A stretch of DNA of 64,000 nucleotides from Corynebacterium humireducens NBRC 106098 = DSM 45392 (GCF_000819445.1 NZ_CP005286.1:1550001-1614000), one strand, 5' to 3'; shown: positions 7,890 through 17,764, numbered from the stretch's first letter. Made by a program: numbers and translations. Notes: generated by a model from the letters alone, not told the origin.

Positions 7890-10433
7890 AACCTCGCTCA
7901 GATGCTGCCCGACCTGTCCGACGTCCCCGAGAGCCTGCTGGATGAATCGATCTTCGATTCCTTCCTCGCCTGGGTGCGGGGGCGCGGCATCGAGCTCTAC
8001 CCCGCGCAGGAGGAGGCGGCGCTGGGCATCCTGGCCGGCGACAACGTCATCCTGGCGACGCCGACCGGTTCGGGCAAGTCGATGGTGGCCAACGCGGCGC
8101 ACTTCATCGCGATGGCCCGCGGGCAGCGTTCCTTCTACACCGCCCCGATCAAGGCGCTGGTGAGCGAGAAGTTCTTCACGCTGTGCGAGATCTTCGGCCC
8201 GGAGAACGTCGGCATGATGACCGGTGACGCCACCGTCAACGGCAAGGCGCCGATCATCGCGGCGACCGCGGAGATCGTGGCGAACATCGCGCTCCGGGAC
8301 GGCGCGGACGCGCGGATCGACCAGGTCGTCATGGACGAGTTCCACTACTACTCCGACCCGGAGCGCGGCTGGGCGTGGCAGGTGCCGCTGCTGGAGCTGC
8401 CGAAGGCGCAGTTCCTCCTCATGTCCGCCACCCTCGGTGACACGACCTTCCTGCAGGAGGACCTCACCGCCCGCACGGGCCGCACGACCTCGCTCGTCGC
8501 AGGTTCGGAACGCCCCGTGCCGCTGGACTTCTCCTACGTGTACACGCCGGTGCACGAGACGATCGAGAACCTGCTGCAGGACGGCAAGGCGCCGATCTAC
8601 GTCGTCCACTTCTCCCAGCGCGAGGCCACCGAACGCGCGCAGGCGCTGACCAGCCTGAAGATCATCGACGACGAGACCAAGGAGAGGATCGTCGCGGAGA
8701 TCGGCAACTTCCGCTTCACGACGACCTACGGCAAGACCCTCTCCCGCCTGCTGCGCCGCGGCATCGGCGTCCATCATGCCGGCATGCTGCCGAAGTACCG
8801 GAGGCTCGTCGAGAAGCTCTCCCAGACGGGCCTGCTCAAGGTCATCTGCGGCACCGACACGCTCGGCGTGGGCATCAACGTGCCGATCCGCACCGTCCTC
8901 ATGACGGGGCTGGCAAAGTTCGACGGCACCCGCCAGCGCATCCTCAAGTCGCGGGAATTCCACCAGATCGCCGGGCGCGCCGGACGCGCGGGATACGACA
9001 CCGAGGGCACCGTCGTCGTCGAGGCGCCGGAGCACGAGATCGAGAACTGGCGTCTGCGGCAGCGCGCCGGCTCGGACCCGAAGAAGCTGAAGAAGCTGCG
9101 CCTCAAGTCCGTCCGCGAGGGGGAGGTCACCTGGTCGGAGAAGACCTACGAGCGTCTCACGGTCGCCGAGCCGGAGCCGATGAGCTCGCAGTTCCGCATG
9201 ACCAACTCGATGCTGCTCAACGTCATCGCCCGCCCCGGCAACGGTTACGAGCACCTCAAGCACCTGCTGCGCACCAACCACGACACGCGCGCCAAGCAGA
9301 ACCGCGACATCCTCCACACCCTGGAGCTGTTCCGCGGGCTGCTCAACGCCGGCATCGTGGTCAGGGCCGAGGACGGGACCGACGAGGAGGGTCGCCCCTA
9401 CCACCTCACGCAGGAACTGCAGCGCGACTTCGCCCTCAACCAGCCGCTCTCGCCCTTCGCCCTGGCGGCGCTCACGCTGCTCGACCCGGAGTCGGAGAGC
9501 TACACCGTCGACGTGATCTCCACCTTCGAGGCCATTCTCGACGACCCGCGACCCCTCCTCCAGGCCCAGCAGAAGCAGGCCCGCGGCGAGGAGATCGCCG
9601 CCCTCAAGGCCGAGGGTGTCGACTACACCGAGCGCATGGCCATCGTCGAGGACATCACCTGGCCGCAGCCGCTGGCCGAGGAACTCGAGGACGCCTACGA
9701 GACCTTCACCGAGGGCGCCCCCTGGGCCCGCGAGTTCGAACTCTCCCCGAAGTCCGTCGTGCGCGACATGATCGAGCACGCCATGACGTTCTCGGACCTC
9801 ATCGCCACCTACGGCCTCGCCCGCTCCGAGGGCGTGGTCCTGCGCTACCTCACCGACGCCTGGCGCACCCTGCGTCAGTCCGTCCCCCTGGACTCGCTCA
9901 ACGACGAGCTCGAGGACGTCATCGAGTGGCTCGGCGAACTCATCCGTCAGGTCGACTCCTCCCTCATCGACGAGTGGGCGCAGATGGGCGACGAGGACAC
10001 CCCCATCTCCAAGGAGGACCTGGAGCGCGAGCTCGCCTTCGGCCTCGAGGACCCCACGGCGCTGACGGCCAACAGGCGCGCGTTCACCATCATGGTGCGC
10101 AACCTCATGTGGCGCCTCGTCGAGCTCTTCGCCTGGGAGAAGGAGGACCGCCTCGCGGAGCTCCTGGACTACCTCGAGCGCGACGAGAAGCCCGACTGGG
10201 GTGCCGAGCTCGACGCCTACTTCGACGAGTACGCCGACCTCGACATCGGGCCCGACGCCCGCTCCGGCGACTACTTCACGTTGTCGCAGGACGGCCGCGA
10301 ATGGACCGCGCGGCAGATCATCAAGGACCCGGAAGGCGACAACTCCTTCCAGCTTGTCGCCGTCGTCGACCTCGACGCCTCCGACGCGGAAGGCGAGGTG
10401 CGGCTGAAGTCTCTGGAGATGGTGCGGCGATGA
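7887..10433 (+). CDS. Ski2/HelY-like DExH RNA helicase with DUF3516 tail
   Basis: An 848-residue superfamily 2 helicase. Motif I is ATPTGSGKS (57-65), motif II DEFH (150-153), motif III SAT (180-182) and motif VI HQIAGRAGRAG (359-369). The region after about 400 is the actinobacterial DUF3516 extension, helical and rich in acidic residues. Such enzymes resemble archaeal and eukaryotic Ski2/Mtr4 unwinding factors and are presumed to act in RNA turnover; this has not been shown for this branch. The start GTG 7887 has a -10 element eight bases upstream. Convergent with the gene at 10462, with 28 bases between stops. Confidence 0.85.
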   Translation: MNLAQMLPDLSDVPESLLDESIFDSFLAWVRGRGIELYPAQEEAALGILAGDNVILATPTGSGKSMVANAAHFIAMARGQRSFYTAPIKALVSEKFFTLCEIFGPENVGMMTGDATVNGKAPIIAATAEIVANIALRDGADARIDQVVMDEFHYYSDPERGWAWQVPLLELPKAQFLLMSATLGDTTFLQEDLTARTGRTTSLVAGSERPVPLDFSYVYTPVHETIENLLQDGKAPIYVVHFSQREATERAQALTSLKIIDDETKERIVAEIGNFRFTTTYGKTLSRLLRRGIGVHHAGMLPKYRRLVEKLSQTGLLKVICGTDTLGVGINVPIRTVLMTGLAKFDGTRQRILKSREFHQIAGRAGRAGYDTEGTVVVEAPEHEIENWRLRQRAGSDPKKLKKLRLKSVREGEVTWSEKTYERLTVAEPEPMSSQFRMTNSMLLNVIARPGNGYEHLKHLLRTNHDTRAKQNRDILHTLELFRGLLNAGIVVRAEDGTDEEGRPYHLTQELQRDFALNQPLSPFALAALTLLDPESESYTVDVISTFEAILDDPRPLLQAQQKQARGEEIAALKAEGVDYTERMAIVEDITWPQPLAEELEDAYETFTEGAPWAREFELSPKSVVRDMIEHAMTFSDLIATYGLARSEGVVLRYLTDAWRTLRQSVPLDSLNDELEDVIEWLGELIRQVDSSLIDEWAQMGDEDTPISKEDLERELAFGLEDPTALTANRRAFTIMVRNLMWRLVELFAWEKEDRLAELLDYLERDEKPDWGAELDAYFDEYADLDIGPDARSGDYFTLSQDGREWTARQIIKDPEGDNSFQLVAVVDLDASDAEGEVRLKSLEMVRR

Positions 10434-10461
10434 AATCCCACCAGCAGACCACGGCCACGCA

Positions 10462-11241
10462 CTAGAGCCGGCAGGGCCACCTCCACTGCTCGACAGGCAC
10501 GGGAAGCAGGGGTGCGACGGCGCGCAGGAACTCTCCCGTGTCCGCGTCGCCGCACTGTCCCCACAGGTCAGCGACCCGCAGGAAGTCCTCCACGCCGATC
10601 TGCAGATCCACCGCCGCGTCCGCCCCGTCCCGGAACACCACGTGACCATCGGTGGCCCGCACCGCCCAGGTGTCACCCGTGCCGCTGACTGCGACGCGCC
10701 GGTAGGGGGTATCGGTCCACCCTGCAAGATCGATCCTGATGTCGGGTGAGAGTTCCCGCCCCTGCAGTGCGACCAGCGTGTCGGCTGTCTCCCGCCCCAG
10801 GAGTTTCCTCACACGGAGTCGCACGACGGGGCTCAGGTGTGCGTCGGTGACGGCGGGGTACTCCCCCACCCGTCCGACGATGCGGGACAGCGTCCTCAGG
10901 TGCGGGACCGGTTCGACCGGGAGGAAGGTGTCCCGCTCAGAGTAGAAGCGCAGCGCCCGTGCACACAGCTCCTCATCAAGTGGGGATCCCTGGTGGTCCA
11001 GATTGAGGATCACGTCCTCGCACATCTGACCACTGAGGAAATAGTCCAGACCTCGTTCCCTCACCGCCGGCGGATAGGTCTCGGTATCGTCATCGCCGAC
11101 CTCGGGGTACTCGTCGACGAGGTACTCCCCCGGGGTCATCCCCGGGCCTGTGTACAGGCACCAGCCGGAGCCCGAGGTCGGGTCGGCAAGGACCGTGTCA
11201 ATGATGTCTGCCAGGGGGTGGGTGCGTCCGGTCTCCAGCAT
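10462..11241 (-). CDS. protein of unknown function
   Basis: A 259-residue protein I do not recognise. No signal peptide, no membrane span and no known catalytic motif are visible; the sequence is acidic with scattered Trp (about 27, 188, 204, 237, 253, 255), suggesting a soluble globular protein. It starts at ATG 11241, only 36 bases from the sucD stop, in the same direction, so it could be read through from sucCD. Together with the unrecognised gene at 13394 it brackets sucCD. It could be a lineage-specific cargo gene; this is inference from position only. Confidence 0.6.
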   Translation of the reverse strand: MLETGRTHPLADIIDTVLADPTSGSGWCLYTGPGMTPGEYLVDEYPEVGDDDTETYPPAVRERGLDYFLSGQMCEDVILNLDHQGSPLDEELCARALRFYSERDTFLPVEPVPHLRTLSRIVGRVGEYPAVTDAHLSPVVRLRVRKLLGRETADTLVALQGRELSPDIRIDLAGWTDTPYRRVAVSGTGDTWAVRATDGHVVFRDGADAAVDLQIGVEDFLRVADLWGQCGDADTGEFLRAVAPLLPVPVEQWRWPCRL

Positions 11242-11277
11242 GCTCCGATGATAGGCCGCCGACGCGACCCGGGCAGC

Positions 11278-12132
11278 CTACATCCCCTCGACAATCCCCC
11301 GCATGATCTCCGCGGTCTCCGTCGGCGTGGTGCCCACCCGGACACCGGCCGCCTCGAGCGCCTCCTTCTTGGCCTGCGCCGTGCCGACGGAACCGGTGAC
11401 GATGGCACCTGCGTGCCCCATGGTCTTGCCCTCCGGGGCGGTGAACCCGGCGACGTAGCCGACGACGGGTTTGGTCACGTGCTCCCGGATGTAGTCGGCG
11501 GCGCGTTCCTCGGCGTCGCCGCCGATCTCGCCGATCATGACGATGGCCCGGGTGTCGGGGTCCTCCTCGAAGGCGCTGAGCGCGTCGATGTAGGCGGTGC
11601 CGATGAGGGGGTCGCCGCCGATGCCGAGGGCGGTGGAGATGCCGACGTCGGAAAGCGCGTGCATCATCTGGTACGTCAGCGTGCCCGACTTCGAGATCAG
11701 TCCCACGGGGCCGGGGCCGCTGATATCCGCGGGGATGATGCCGGGGCAGTTCGGGCCGATGATCCGCGTGCCTCCCTCCGTCCGCGCGTGCGCCAGCATC
11801 TCGGCGGTGTCGCGGACGGGCACGCCCTCGGTGATGACGACGATGAGCGGGATCGCGGCGTCGATGGCCTCGCAGACCGCCTCCCGGACGAAGGGGGCAG
11901 GCACGAACACCACGGACACGTTCGCGTCGGTGGCCGCGCGTGCGTCGGCGACGGTGCCGAACACCGGCAGCTCGTGGCCGCCGACCGTCACCGTCTCGCC
12001 CGCCTTCTTCGGGTTGGTGCCGCCGACCACGTTCGCGCCGGCGGCGAGCATCCGGGCGGTGTGCTCCCGCCCCTCACGCCCGGTGATGCCCTGGACGATG
12101 ATGCGGGATTCGGAGTTGAGGAAGATCGCCAT
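11278..12132 (-). CDS. sucD: succinyl-CoA synthetase alpha subunit
   Basis: A 284-residue subunit that forms the CoA-binding half of succinate-CoA ligase (TCA cycle, substrate-level phosphorylation). The N-terminal CoA-binding fold begins with VQGITGREG and the catalytic phospho-histidine is His240 in [10 protein letters not shown]. It is slightly shorter than the usual 288-300 residues. ATG 12132 lies 14 bases after the sucC stop with GAAAGG upstream, so sucCD is an operon. In C. glutamicum, as I recall, sucCD lies elsewhere on the chromosome. Confidence 0.95.
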   Translation of the reverse strand: MAIFLNSESRIIVQGITGREGREHTARMLAAGANVVGGTNPKKAGETVTVGGHELPVFGTVADARAATDANVSVVFVPAPFVREAVCEAIDAAIPLIVVITEGVPVRDTAEMLAHARTEGGTRIIGPNCPGIIPADISGPGPVGLISKSGTLTYQMMHALSDVGISTALGIGGDPLIGTAYIDALSAFEEDPDTRAIVMIGEIGGDAEERAADYIREHVTKPVVGYVAGFTAPEGKTMGHAGAIVTGSVGTAQAKKEALEAAGVRVGTTPTETAEIMRGIVEGM

Positions 12133-12146
12133 GTCGGTGCCTTTCG

Positions 12147-13313
12147 CTAGACGACGCTCGGGGTCACCGCGGCGAGCTCCGCCACCCGGTCCGCGGCCTC
12201 GTCCATGTCGTCGACGACGGTGACGAGGGGGTGATCGTACTCGCGGAGGATGCGGCGTCCCTCGTCGACGCTGTTGCCGTCGAGACGCACGACGATCGGC
12301 TTGCGGGCCGTGTCCCCGAGGTGAGTGAGCGCCTCCACGATGCCGGTGGCCACCGCGTCGCAGGACGTGATGCCTCCGAAGACGTTGACGAACACGCTGC
12401 GCACCTGCTCGTCCGAGAGGACGATCTCCAGGGCCGCGGTCATCGTCTCCGGGCAGGCGCCACCGCCGATGTCGAGGAAGTTCGCCGGCTTCTGCCCGCC
12501 GTGCCGCTCCCCCGCCCCGGACACGACGTCGAGGGTCGACATGACCAGCCCGGCGCCGTTGCCGATGATGCCCACCGAACCCTCGAGCGTGACGTACTTG
12601 AGCCCCTGCTCGCTCGCGCGTCGCTCGATCGGGTCGAGGTGGTCGGCGGCCTCGGCGAGCTCCGCGCGGTTGTCGTGACGGAAGGCGGCGTTGTCGTCGA
12701 GGGTGATCTTCGCGTCGAGGGCGATGATGTCCCCCTGCACCGTGAGGACGAGCGGGTTCACCTCGACGAGGGTGGCGTCCTCCTCGCGGAAGACCTCGGC
12801 GAGCCGCCGGATGACGGGGACGACCTTGTCGCGGAGGTCGGCGGGGAGGGCGTCGACAAGTTCGTGGGCGTCGAAGCCCTCGAGGGGGTCGACCTCCACG
12901 CGGGCCAGCGCCTCCGGCCGCTCCGCGGCGAGCTTCTCGATGTCCACGCCTCCCTCCACCGAGAACAACCCCAGGTAGGAGCGCCGCGCGCGGTCGAGGA
13001 GCAGCGAGAAGTAGTACTCCGCCTCGATCTCCACGCACTCCACGACGAGCACCCGCTCGACCGTGTGCCCGCGGATGTCCATCCCCAGGATCGCCTCCGC
13101 CGCCTGCTCGGCCGCCTCGGGCGCCGCCGCGACGCGGACACCGCCCGCCTTGCCGCGGCCGCCGATCTTCACCTGCGCCTTGACGACGCACTCCCCGCCC
13201 AGCCGCTCCGCCGCCGCGCGTGCCTCCGCCGGAGTCTCAGCCACCGTTCCGGACAGAACCGGAACGCCGTGGGCGGCGAAGAGTTCAAGGGCCTGGTACT
13301 CGTAGAGGTCCAT
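12147..13313 (-). CDS. sucC: succinyl-CoA synthetase beta subunit
   Basis: A 388-residue ATP-grasp subunit that binds nucleotide and succinate. It opens with [12 protein letters not shown], has the ATP-grasp segment [15 protein letters not shown] at about 45-59, the metal-ligand strand VEVNPLVLT and the glycine-rich loop [12 protein letters not shown] near 250. ATG 13313 gives the canonical start; a longer in-frame reading to 13514 enters the next gene. A TATACA hexamer at 13323-13328 (minus strand) leaves nine bases to the ATG, so the mRNA leader would be almost nil. Confidence 0.95.
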   Translation of the reverse strand: MDLYEYQALELFAAHGVPVLSGTVAETPAEARAAAERLGGECVVKAQVKIGGRGKAGGVRVAAAPEAAEQAAEAILGMDIRGHTVERVLVVECVEIEAEYYFSLLLDRARRSYLGLFSVEGGVDIEKLAAERPEALARVEVDPLEGFDAHELVDALPADLRDKVVPVIRRLAEVFREEDATLVEVNPLVLTVQGDIIALDAKITLDDNAAFRHDNRAELAEAADHLDPIERRASEQGLKYVTLEGSVGIIGNGAGLVMSTLDVVSGAGERHGGQKPANFLDIGGGACPETMTAALEIVLSDEQVRSVFVNVFGGITSCDAVATGIVEALTHLGDTARKPIVVRLDGNSVDEGRRILREYDHPLVTVVDDMDEAADRVAELAAVTPSVV

Positions 13314-13322
13314 GCCCTGCAG

Positions 13323-13328
13323 TGTATA
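13323..13328 (-). promoter_or_regulatory. putative -10 of sucCD
   Basis: TATACA on the minus strand, nine bases before the sucC ATG. Resembles TANANT except for the last base; no clear -35. Confidence 0.4.
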
Positions 13329-13393
13329 GACGTTGCCGCACGCACGACGCCGGATCGGCGATACCCTGCGGCCACACGCCCCGGACGGAGGCG

Positions 13394-14530
13394 CTACGCC
13401 GTGGTGGGCGCGTCCCACAGCTCCAGGAAGCGTTCCACCAGCTCCCCGAGCCGACCGCTGCAGAGTTCCGACGTCAGGTGGCCGTAGCCGAAACGGTCTC
13501 CCCTGCTCTGCCACGTGAACCAGGTGGACATGTCGCGCCAGGTCGCCTCACCGATGGGCTGGTCGTAGATCGGCTTGATGTGATCGAGGTACCGGAAGTC
13601 CGGACCGGCCAGCCGCACCCCAGCCAGCACACCGTCCCACACGATCTCCGGGGCGTTGAACTCGTCGGGATTCTCCCGGAACCAGGCCAGGTGTCGGCCG
13701 GCAGCTATCCACTCCGCGAGTGCCCGGACCTGCGAGATGTCCCCGCGGGCGCCGTAGAGCACGGGGTCCGCGCGATGTGAAGTCAGGTCCACATCCTCCC
13801 CCGGCCTCAACCACTGGGAGCTGTGGGAGAGGAGGAGAGCGGCGGGGAGCTCTGCGCCCGGCTCGCTGAACCACATGAGCAGGGGGCCTTCCGTGCCGAA
13901 CATCACCGGGTCCGGGATCTGGCTCCCCCAGGTCGCGGCGAACCCCTCCGGACGAAGGAGGATCCGGAGCTCCTGGACGACGGGCACCGGCAGTCCGAAC
14001 ACCTCATCCGTGACCACGAACTGCTGGACCGGAACCGACACGGCTGTTGTCTCCGTCCGACTGACCTCCCACACAGCCATGATCTCCCGGGCCGCCGCGG
14101 TGAGTTCGAAAAAGTCGGCGCGGGGATCCCCCACCTCTTCCCTCTCTGCTTCCTGCTCATGCACCCACAGATGCACCGGGTCACCGTTCGGCGTACTCAT
14201 GGGGATCCTGGTGACACGTCGACCGTCGACACGCATGACGGGCAGCGACGGGGACTCGAACGTCCAGCGGAGCTCCGAGTCATCCCCTTCCATCGCCCCG
14301 TGGGTGACGGGCACCTCCCACCCGAGCCGGGTGAGATCCAGGGTGGTACGGAGGTACTCCGCTCGCTTTTCGACGTGCACCAGCCGAGCCAGCGCAGAAG
14401 GCACGGATCCACCCAGAACACGCGGCAGACGGGTGTCGAGGAACTCGTCGACGGCGAGCCGGAGGCTCACGGGGTCCACGGCCGACCATGCGTAACTGAC
14501 GGGATTCGGGGCATCGTAGGTGTTGGACAT
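13394..14530 (-). CDS. large protein of unknown function
   Basis: A 378-residue soluble protein I cannot assign. It is rich in Trp and acidic residues, without signal peptide or membrane segment; the segment [20 protein letters not shown] (about 320-340) and a C-terminal aromatic stretch stand out but match no motif I know. ATG 14530 was chosen; a GTG two codons upstream is the alternative. It runs in the same direction as sucC, with 80 bases between its stop and the sucC ATG, but sucC appears to have its own promoter. With the gene at 10462 it flanks sucCD. Confidence 0.65.
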   Translation of the reverse strand: MSNTYDAPNPVSYAWSAVDPVSLRLAVDEFLDTRLPRVLGGSVPSALARLVHVEKRAEYLRTTLDLTRLGWEVPVTHGAMEGDDSELRWTFESPSLPVMRVDGRRVTRIPMSTPNGDPVHLWVHEQEAEREEVGDPRADFFELTAAAREIMAVWEVSRTETTAVSVPVQQFVVTDEVFGLPVPVVQELRILLRPEGFAATWGSQIPDPVMFGTEGPLLMWFSEPGAELPAALLLSHSSQWLRPGEDVDLTSHRADPVLYGARGDISQVRALAEWIAAGRHLAWFRENPDEFNAPEIVWDGVLAGVRLAGPDFRYLDHIKPIYDQPIGEATWRDMSTWFTWQSRGDRFGYGHLTSELCSGRLGELVERFLELWDAPTTA

Positions 14531-14831
14531 GACCACAGGGTCTCAGACAGGTGTGACAGACAGCGTGCGACCACCACACAACTGTCCTACAGGTCTGGCA
14601 GGGGGGAATTAGTTTCGTGCTGTCGGGAACACCGGTACAGGGGGTTCTGGAATCCATTCACGCAGGCCAGACACCGGAAGTGACTCTCGATTCGCGTTCC
14701 CGGACACTCCCTGCCGCCTCGTAGCAGTCAATGATTTTCCGCAATCTCGTGTTCACACGGCGTTAACCCATGTACCGTGGCTCATACAATCACATGCTTA
14801 TGTAACCCACATCACTCGAAAGGTGAACACA
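14531..14831. other. 300-base intergenic region
   Basis: Divergent region between the unknown gene at 13394 and the PepSY lipoprotein. Its right part holds the lipoprotein promoter (14763-14790). The rest has lower GC than the flanks and no open reading frame or hairpin that I can support. Confidence 0.5.
14763..14790 (+). promoter_or_regulatory. promoter of PepSY lipoprotein
   Basis: TACAAT (14785-14790), a perfect TANANT -10, with TTAACC (14763-14768) 16 bases upstream as a weak -35. GAAAGGTG before the ATG serves as ribosome binding site. Confidence 0.6.
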
Positions 14832-15398
14832 ATGAAGAGCCGTCTCATGCAGTCCATCGCTCTCGCCGCCACCGCCGGCCTGGCACTGAGCGCCTGCACC
14901 ACCTCCGACGACACTGCCGCGGACGACCCGGGCACCGTCGTCACCACCGTTGAGACCCCGGGCGGCACCCCGGTGGAGACCACGGTCACCACCGCCGACA
15001 CCGCCGACCAGGTCGCCGGCGAGGACCCGATCTTCAACGTCATCAACGCCGCCCTGGCCGAGTACCCGGAGGGCATCATCGTCGACATCGACCGTGAGGA
15101 CGACACCGACAGCTACGAGATCGACCTGGTCCAGGGCGACCAGCTCATCGAGCTGCAGGTCGACTTCGACGGCACCCTCCGCGAGGACGACCGCCAGGGC
15201 GACGAGGACATGATCGTCCGCGCCCAGAACGCCACCGTCACCGCCGAGGACGCCATCCGCGAGGCACTCTCCCTGCACCCGGAGGGCCTGCTCGACGAGG
15301 CTGAGCTCGAGGACGCCGACGGCACCATCCAGTGGAAGATCCAGCTGGACGACGCCGACCGTAACGACCTCGCCGAGCTGGACATCGCCGCCAACTAG
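14832..15398 (+). CDS. PepSY-domain lipoprotein
   Basis: A 188-residue secreted lipoprotein. The signal peptide (1-21) ends in the lipobox LSAC with the acylated Cys at 22, followed by a Thr/Ala-rich linker to about 60. Two repeats of the PepSY type follow (about 62-120 and 128-188; each starts with an A-I-x-x-A-L/A-L-A/S helix then PEG and two strands). PepSY modules often occur in inhibitors or chaperones of extracellular proteases; the partner here is unknown. The protein is very acidic. ATG 14832 is chosen over GTG 14823 because GAAAGGTG then lies seven bases upstream. A perfect 14-bp terminator follows. Confidence 0.8.
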   Translation: MKSRLMQSIALAATAGLALSACTTSDDTAADDPGTVVTTVETPGGTPVETTVTTADTADQVAGEDPIFNVINAALAEYPEGIIVDIDREDDTDSYEIDLVQGDQLIELQVDFDGTLREDDRQGDEDMIVRAQNATVTAEDAIREALSLHPEGLLDEAELEDADGTIQWKIQLDDADRNDLAELDIAAN

Positions 15399-15422
15399 GC
15401 CGGACTGCCCCTTAGTGACCAG

Positions 15423-15453
15423 AACCCCGCCACCGGTCTCCGGTGGCGGGGTT
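15423..15453 (+). terminator. terminator after PepSY lipoprotein
   Basis: Perfect 14-bp stem AACCCCGCCACCGG / CCGGTGGCGGGGTT with a TCT loop; only a short T stretch follows. Confidence 0.75.
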
Positions 15454-15494
15454 CGCCATTGCCGCACGTCCCCTGCCCCACAGCCCCCGGAAAC

Positions 15495-15527
15495 CACGAA
15501 CGCCGCCCTCCGGGACGGAGAGCGGCG
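15495..15527 (-). terminator. terminator after ahpD
   Basis: On the minus strand CGCCGC-t-CTCCG / GGAG-g-GCGGCG forms a stem of about 11 bp, followed by TTCGTGG. It lies just past the ahpD stop. Confidence 0.55.
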
Positions 15528-15550
15528 AAGTGGGGTACGTCGGCAAGCAG

Positions 15551-16075
15551 TTAGCGTGCAGCCTCGATCTGGACGGTCTGTGCGACCGCCTGGATGACGG
15601 CGGCGACCTTGACGGCCTCCCAGACCTGCTCCTTGGTCAGACCCTCCTCGCGGACGGTCTTGTCGTGGGCCACGACGCAGTTCTCGCAGCCGTTGATGGT
15701 GGAGACGGCCAGGGACCACAGCTCGAAGTCGGCCTTCTCGACGCCCGGCTTGGCGATGATGTTCATGCGCAGGCCGAACTTGACGTTGGTGTAGTCCTCG
15801 CCGAGGAAGTGCTTCGCGCGGTAGGCCACGTTGTTCATGGCCATGACGGTGGCGGCGCCGAGGGCTGCCTCGAAGGCCTCGTCGGAGAGGTGCTCCTTGG
15901 CCTCCTCGGAGATCTCTGCGAAGACGGTGTCGTTGCCGGTGGCGGCAGCGGAGGCCAGCAGGGTGCCCCACAGCTGCTGCTCGTTGAGCTCGGTGGTACG
16001 GGTCAGGGAGCCCAGGTTGAGCTTCTGGTCCTTCGCGTACTCGGGGAGGGCGCTCCTCAGGTTATCGATCGACAT
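15551..16075 (-). CDS. ahpD: alkyl hydroperoxide reductase AhpD
   Basis: A 174-residue thiol reductase/peroxidase of the AhpD/CMD family that passes electrons from dihydrolipoamide systems to AhpC. The proton-relay and redox residues Glu118, Cys130, Cys133 and His137 ([10 protein letters not shown]) have exactly the numbering of the M. tuberculosis enzyme. Its ATG follows the ahpC stop with no gap (TAAATG), so it is co-translated with ahpC, and both are divergent from oxyR. Confidence 0.95.
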   Translation of the reverse strand: MSIDNLRSALPEYAKDQKLNLGSLTRTTELNEQQLWGTLLASAAATGNDTVFAEISEEAKEHLSDEAFEAALGAATVMAMNNVAYRAKHFLGEDYTNVKFGLRMNIIAKPGVEKADFELWSLAVSTINGCENCVVAHDKTVREEGLTKEQVWEAVKVAAVIQAVAQTVQIEAAR

Positions 16076-16672
16076 TTACTTCAGGGACTCCTGAACGACG
16101 TCCATCTTGTTGATGTTCTTGGTCGGGTCGTTGGCCTGCCAGTTGCATGCGCAGACCTCCTCGGACTGCAGGGCGTCGAGGACACGCAGGACCTCGTCGA
16201 CGTTGCGGCCGACGGCGTCCGGGGTGACGGAGACGAACTGGATGATGCCGTCCGGGTCGATGATGAAGGTGGCGCGGTCGGCGACACCGTCGGCGTTCTC
16301 GACGCCCAGCTCACGGATGAGCTCGTGCTTGATGTCGGAGAACATCGGGAACGGGATGTCCTTCAGCTCTTCGTTGGTGGCGCGCCAGTTGAAGTGGGAG
16401 AACTCGTTGTCGATGGAGCCGCCCAGGATCTGGGTGTCGCGGTCCTGGAACTCCTCGTCGAGCTTGCCGAATGCGGCGATCTCGGTCGGGCAGACGAAGG
16501 TGAAGTCCTTCGGGTAGAAGAAGACGACCTTCCACTTGCCCGGGTACTTGTCGAGGGAAACGGTCTCGAAGTAGTCCTCCGGCTGCTGGGCGTTGGCCTC
16601 AGCCAGGTTGCCGCCCTTGAGGGCGAGCAGCTCGAACTCGGGGAACTTCTCTCCAACGGTCATGATTGCCAT
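16076..16672 (-). CDS. ahpC: alkyl hydroperoxide reductase AhpC (2-Cys peroxiredoxin)
   Basis: A 198-residue peroxiredoxin that reduces H2O2, organic peroxides and peroxynitrite. The peroxidatic cysteine is Cys61 in FVCPTE and the resolving pair is Cys174/Cys176 in VCACNW; three cysteines at these positions are the hallmark of the mycobacterial-type AhpC that works with AhpD rather than AhpF. ATG 16672 is preceded by GGAG. Divergent from oxyR across 146 bases with a good promoter, so OxyR control is expected. Confidence 0.95.
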   Translation of the reverse strand: MAIMTVGEKFPEFELLALKGGNLAEANAQQPEDYFETVSLDKYPGKWKVVFFYPKDFTFVCPTEIAAFGKLDEEFQDRDTQILGGSIDNEFSHFNWRATNEELKDIPFPMFSDIKHELIRELGVENADGVADRATFIIDPDGIIQFVSVTPDAVGRNVDEVLRVLDALQSEEVCACNWQANDPTKNINKMDVVQESLK

Positions 16673-16818
16673 GCGTAAATCTCCTCAGAAAAGTGGGATG
16701 TGACGGCCGTCACGGAAAGGTCTTACGTTTGCGCCTTTCCGAAGCCACAAACCATTATGCACCCTCAAACACGATCCGTCAATAACAAATTCTGTGGAGT
16801 TGATGTAAAGTGATAGGC
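16673..16818. promoter_or_regulatory. ahpC-oxyR divergent control region
   Basis: On the minus strand TTGACG (16782-16777), 17 bases, CATAAT (16759-16754) form a strong ahpC promoter giving a leader of about 75 bases. That leader contains an 8-bp inverted repeat CGGAAAGG / CCTTTCCG (16713-16720, 16734-16741). On the plus strand TAAAGT (16806-16811) is the oxyR -10. The AT-rich stretch 16750-16800 around both promoters is where an OxyR tetramer would be expected to bind; I could not define an exact operator. Confidence 0.6.
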
Positions 16819-17760
16819 ATGAACAATAAGGAGTACCGTCCGACGCTCTCTCAGCTGCGCACCTTCGTCACCATCGCTGAGAACAAGCACTTCGGCACGG
16901 CGGCCACGAAGCTGGGCATCTCACAGCCCTCCCTCTCGCAGGCCCTCGTCGCCCTGGAACAGGGACTGGGCATCCAGCTCATCGAGCGCTCGACCCGCCG
17001 CGTCATCGTCACGCCCGCCGGCGAGGAACTGCTCCCCTACGCCAAGGCGACGCTCGACGCCGCCGACGCCTTCCTCGCTCACTCCCGCGGCACCCACGGC
17101 ACGCTGATCGGCCCGCTGACCATCGGCATCATCCCGACGATCGCCCCCTACGTCCTGCCCGGCCTGCTCACCGCCACCGCCGCGCAGTACCCGGAGCTGG
17201 AGCCGCGCATCGTCGAGGACCAGACCCGTCACCTCGTGCAGATGCTCCGCGACGGCCAGATCGACATCGCCGTCATGGCGCTGCCCTCCGAGGCCACCGG
17301 TGTCGCCGAAGTCCCCCTCTACAGCGAGGACTTCGCCGTCGTCGTCCCCGAGGGCCACGGGCTCGCCGGCCGCACGGATCTCGGCCTGTCCGACCTCGAC
17401 ACCCTCGACCTGCTGCTTCTCGACGACGGCCACTGCCTCCACGACCAGATCGTCGATCTGTGCCGCAAGGCGGACCTCAACCCCACCGAGGCCGCCAACT
17501 CGGTCACCCGCGCCTCCTCGCTGACGACGATCATGCAGCTCGTCGCCGCGGGTCTCGGCGCCACCCTGGTGCCCGTGTCCGCGTTGCGTACCGAGTGCCA
17601 CCGCCCGGGCCTGGCCACCGCCACCTTCCGTGACGACGTCACCGCCCAGCGCGAGATCGGCCTGGTCTACCGCAACTCCAGCTCCCGGGCGGAGGAGTTC
17701 CACGTGCTCGGCACCCTGGTGACCGCCGCCTTCGAGGAGGCGGTCTCCCCCACCGAGTGA
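16819..17760 (+). CDS. oxyR: hydrogen peroxide sensor OxyR (LysR family)
   Basis: A 313-residue LysR-type regulator. Winged helix-turn-helix at about 8-65; periplasmic-binding-like sensor domain from about 90. The redox cysteines are Cys206 and Cys215 in DGHCLHDQIVDLC, equivalent to Cys199/Cys208 of E. coli OxyR. ATG 16819 is preferred over GTG 16810 because TAAAGT at 16806-16811 is a -10 hexamer seven bases before it, making the mRNA leaderless and placing the GTG inside the promoter. Its stop is 4 bases from the stop of the convergent membrane-protein gene. Confidence 0.93.
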   Translation: MNNKEYRPTLSQLRTFVTIAENKHFGTAATKLGISQPSLSQALVALEQGLGIQLIERSTRRVIVTPAGEELLPYAKATLDAADAFLAHSRGTHGTLIGPLTIGIIPTIAPYVLPGLLTATAAQYPELEPRIVEDQTRHLVQMLRDGQIDIAVMALPSEATGVAEVPLYSEDFAVVVPEGHGLAGRTDLGLSDLDTLDLLLLDDGHCLHDQIVDLCRKADLNPTEAANSVTRASSLTTIMQLVAAGLGATLVPVSALRTECHRPGLATATFRDDVTAQREIGLVYRNSSSRAEEFHVLGTLVTAAFEEAVSPTE

Positions 17761-17764
17761 GCCG

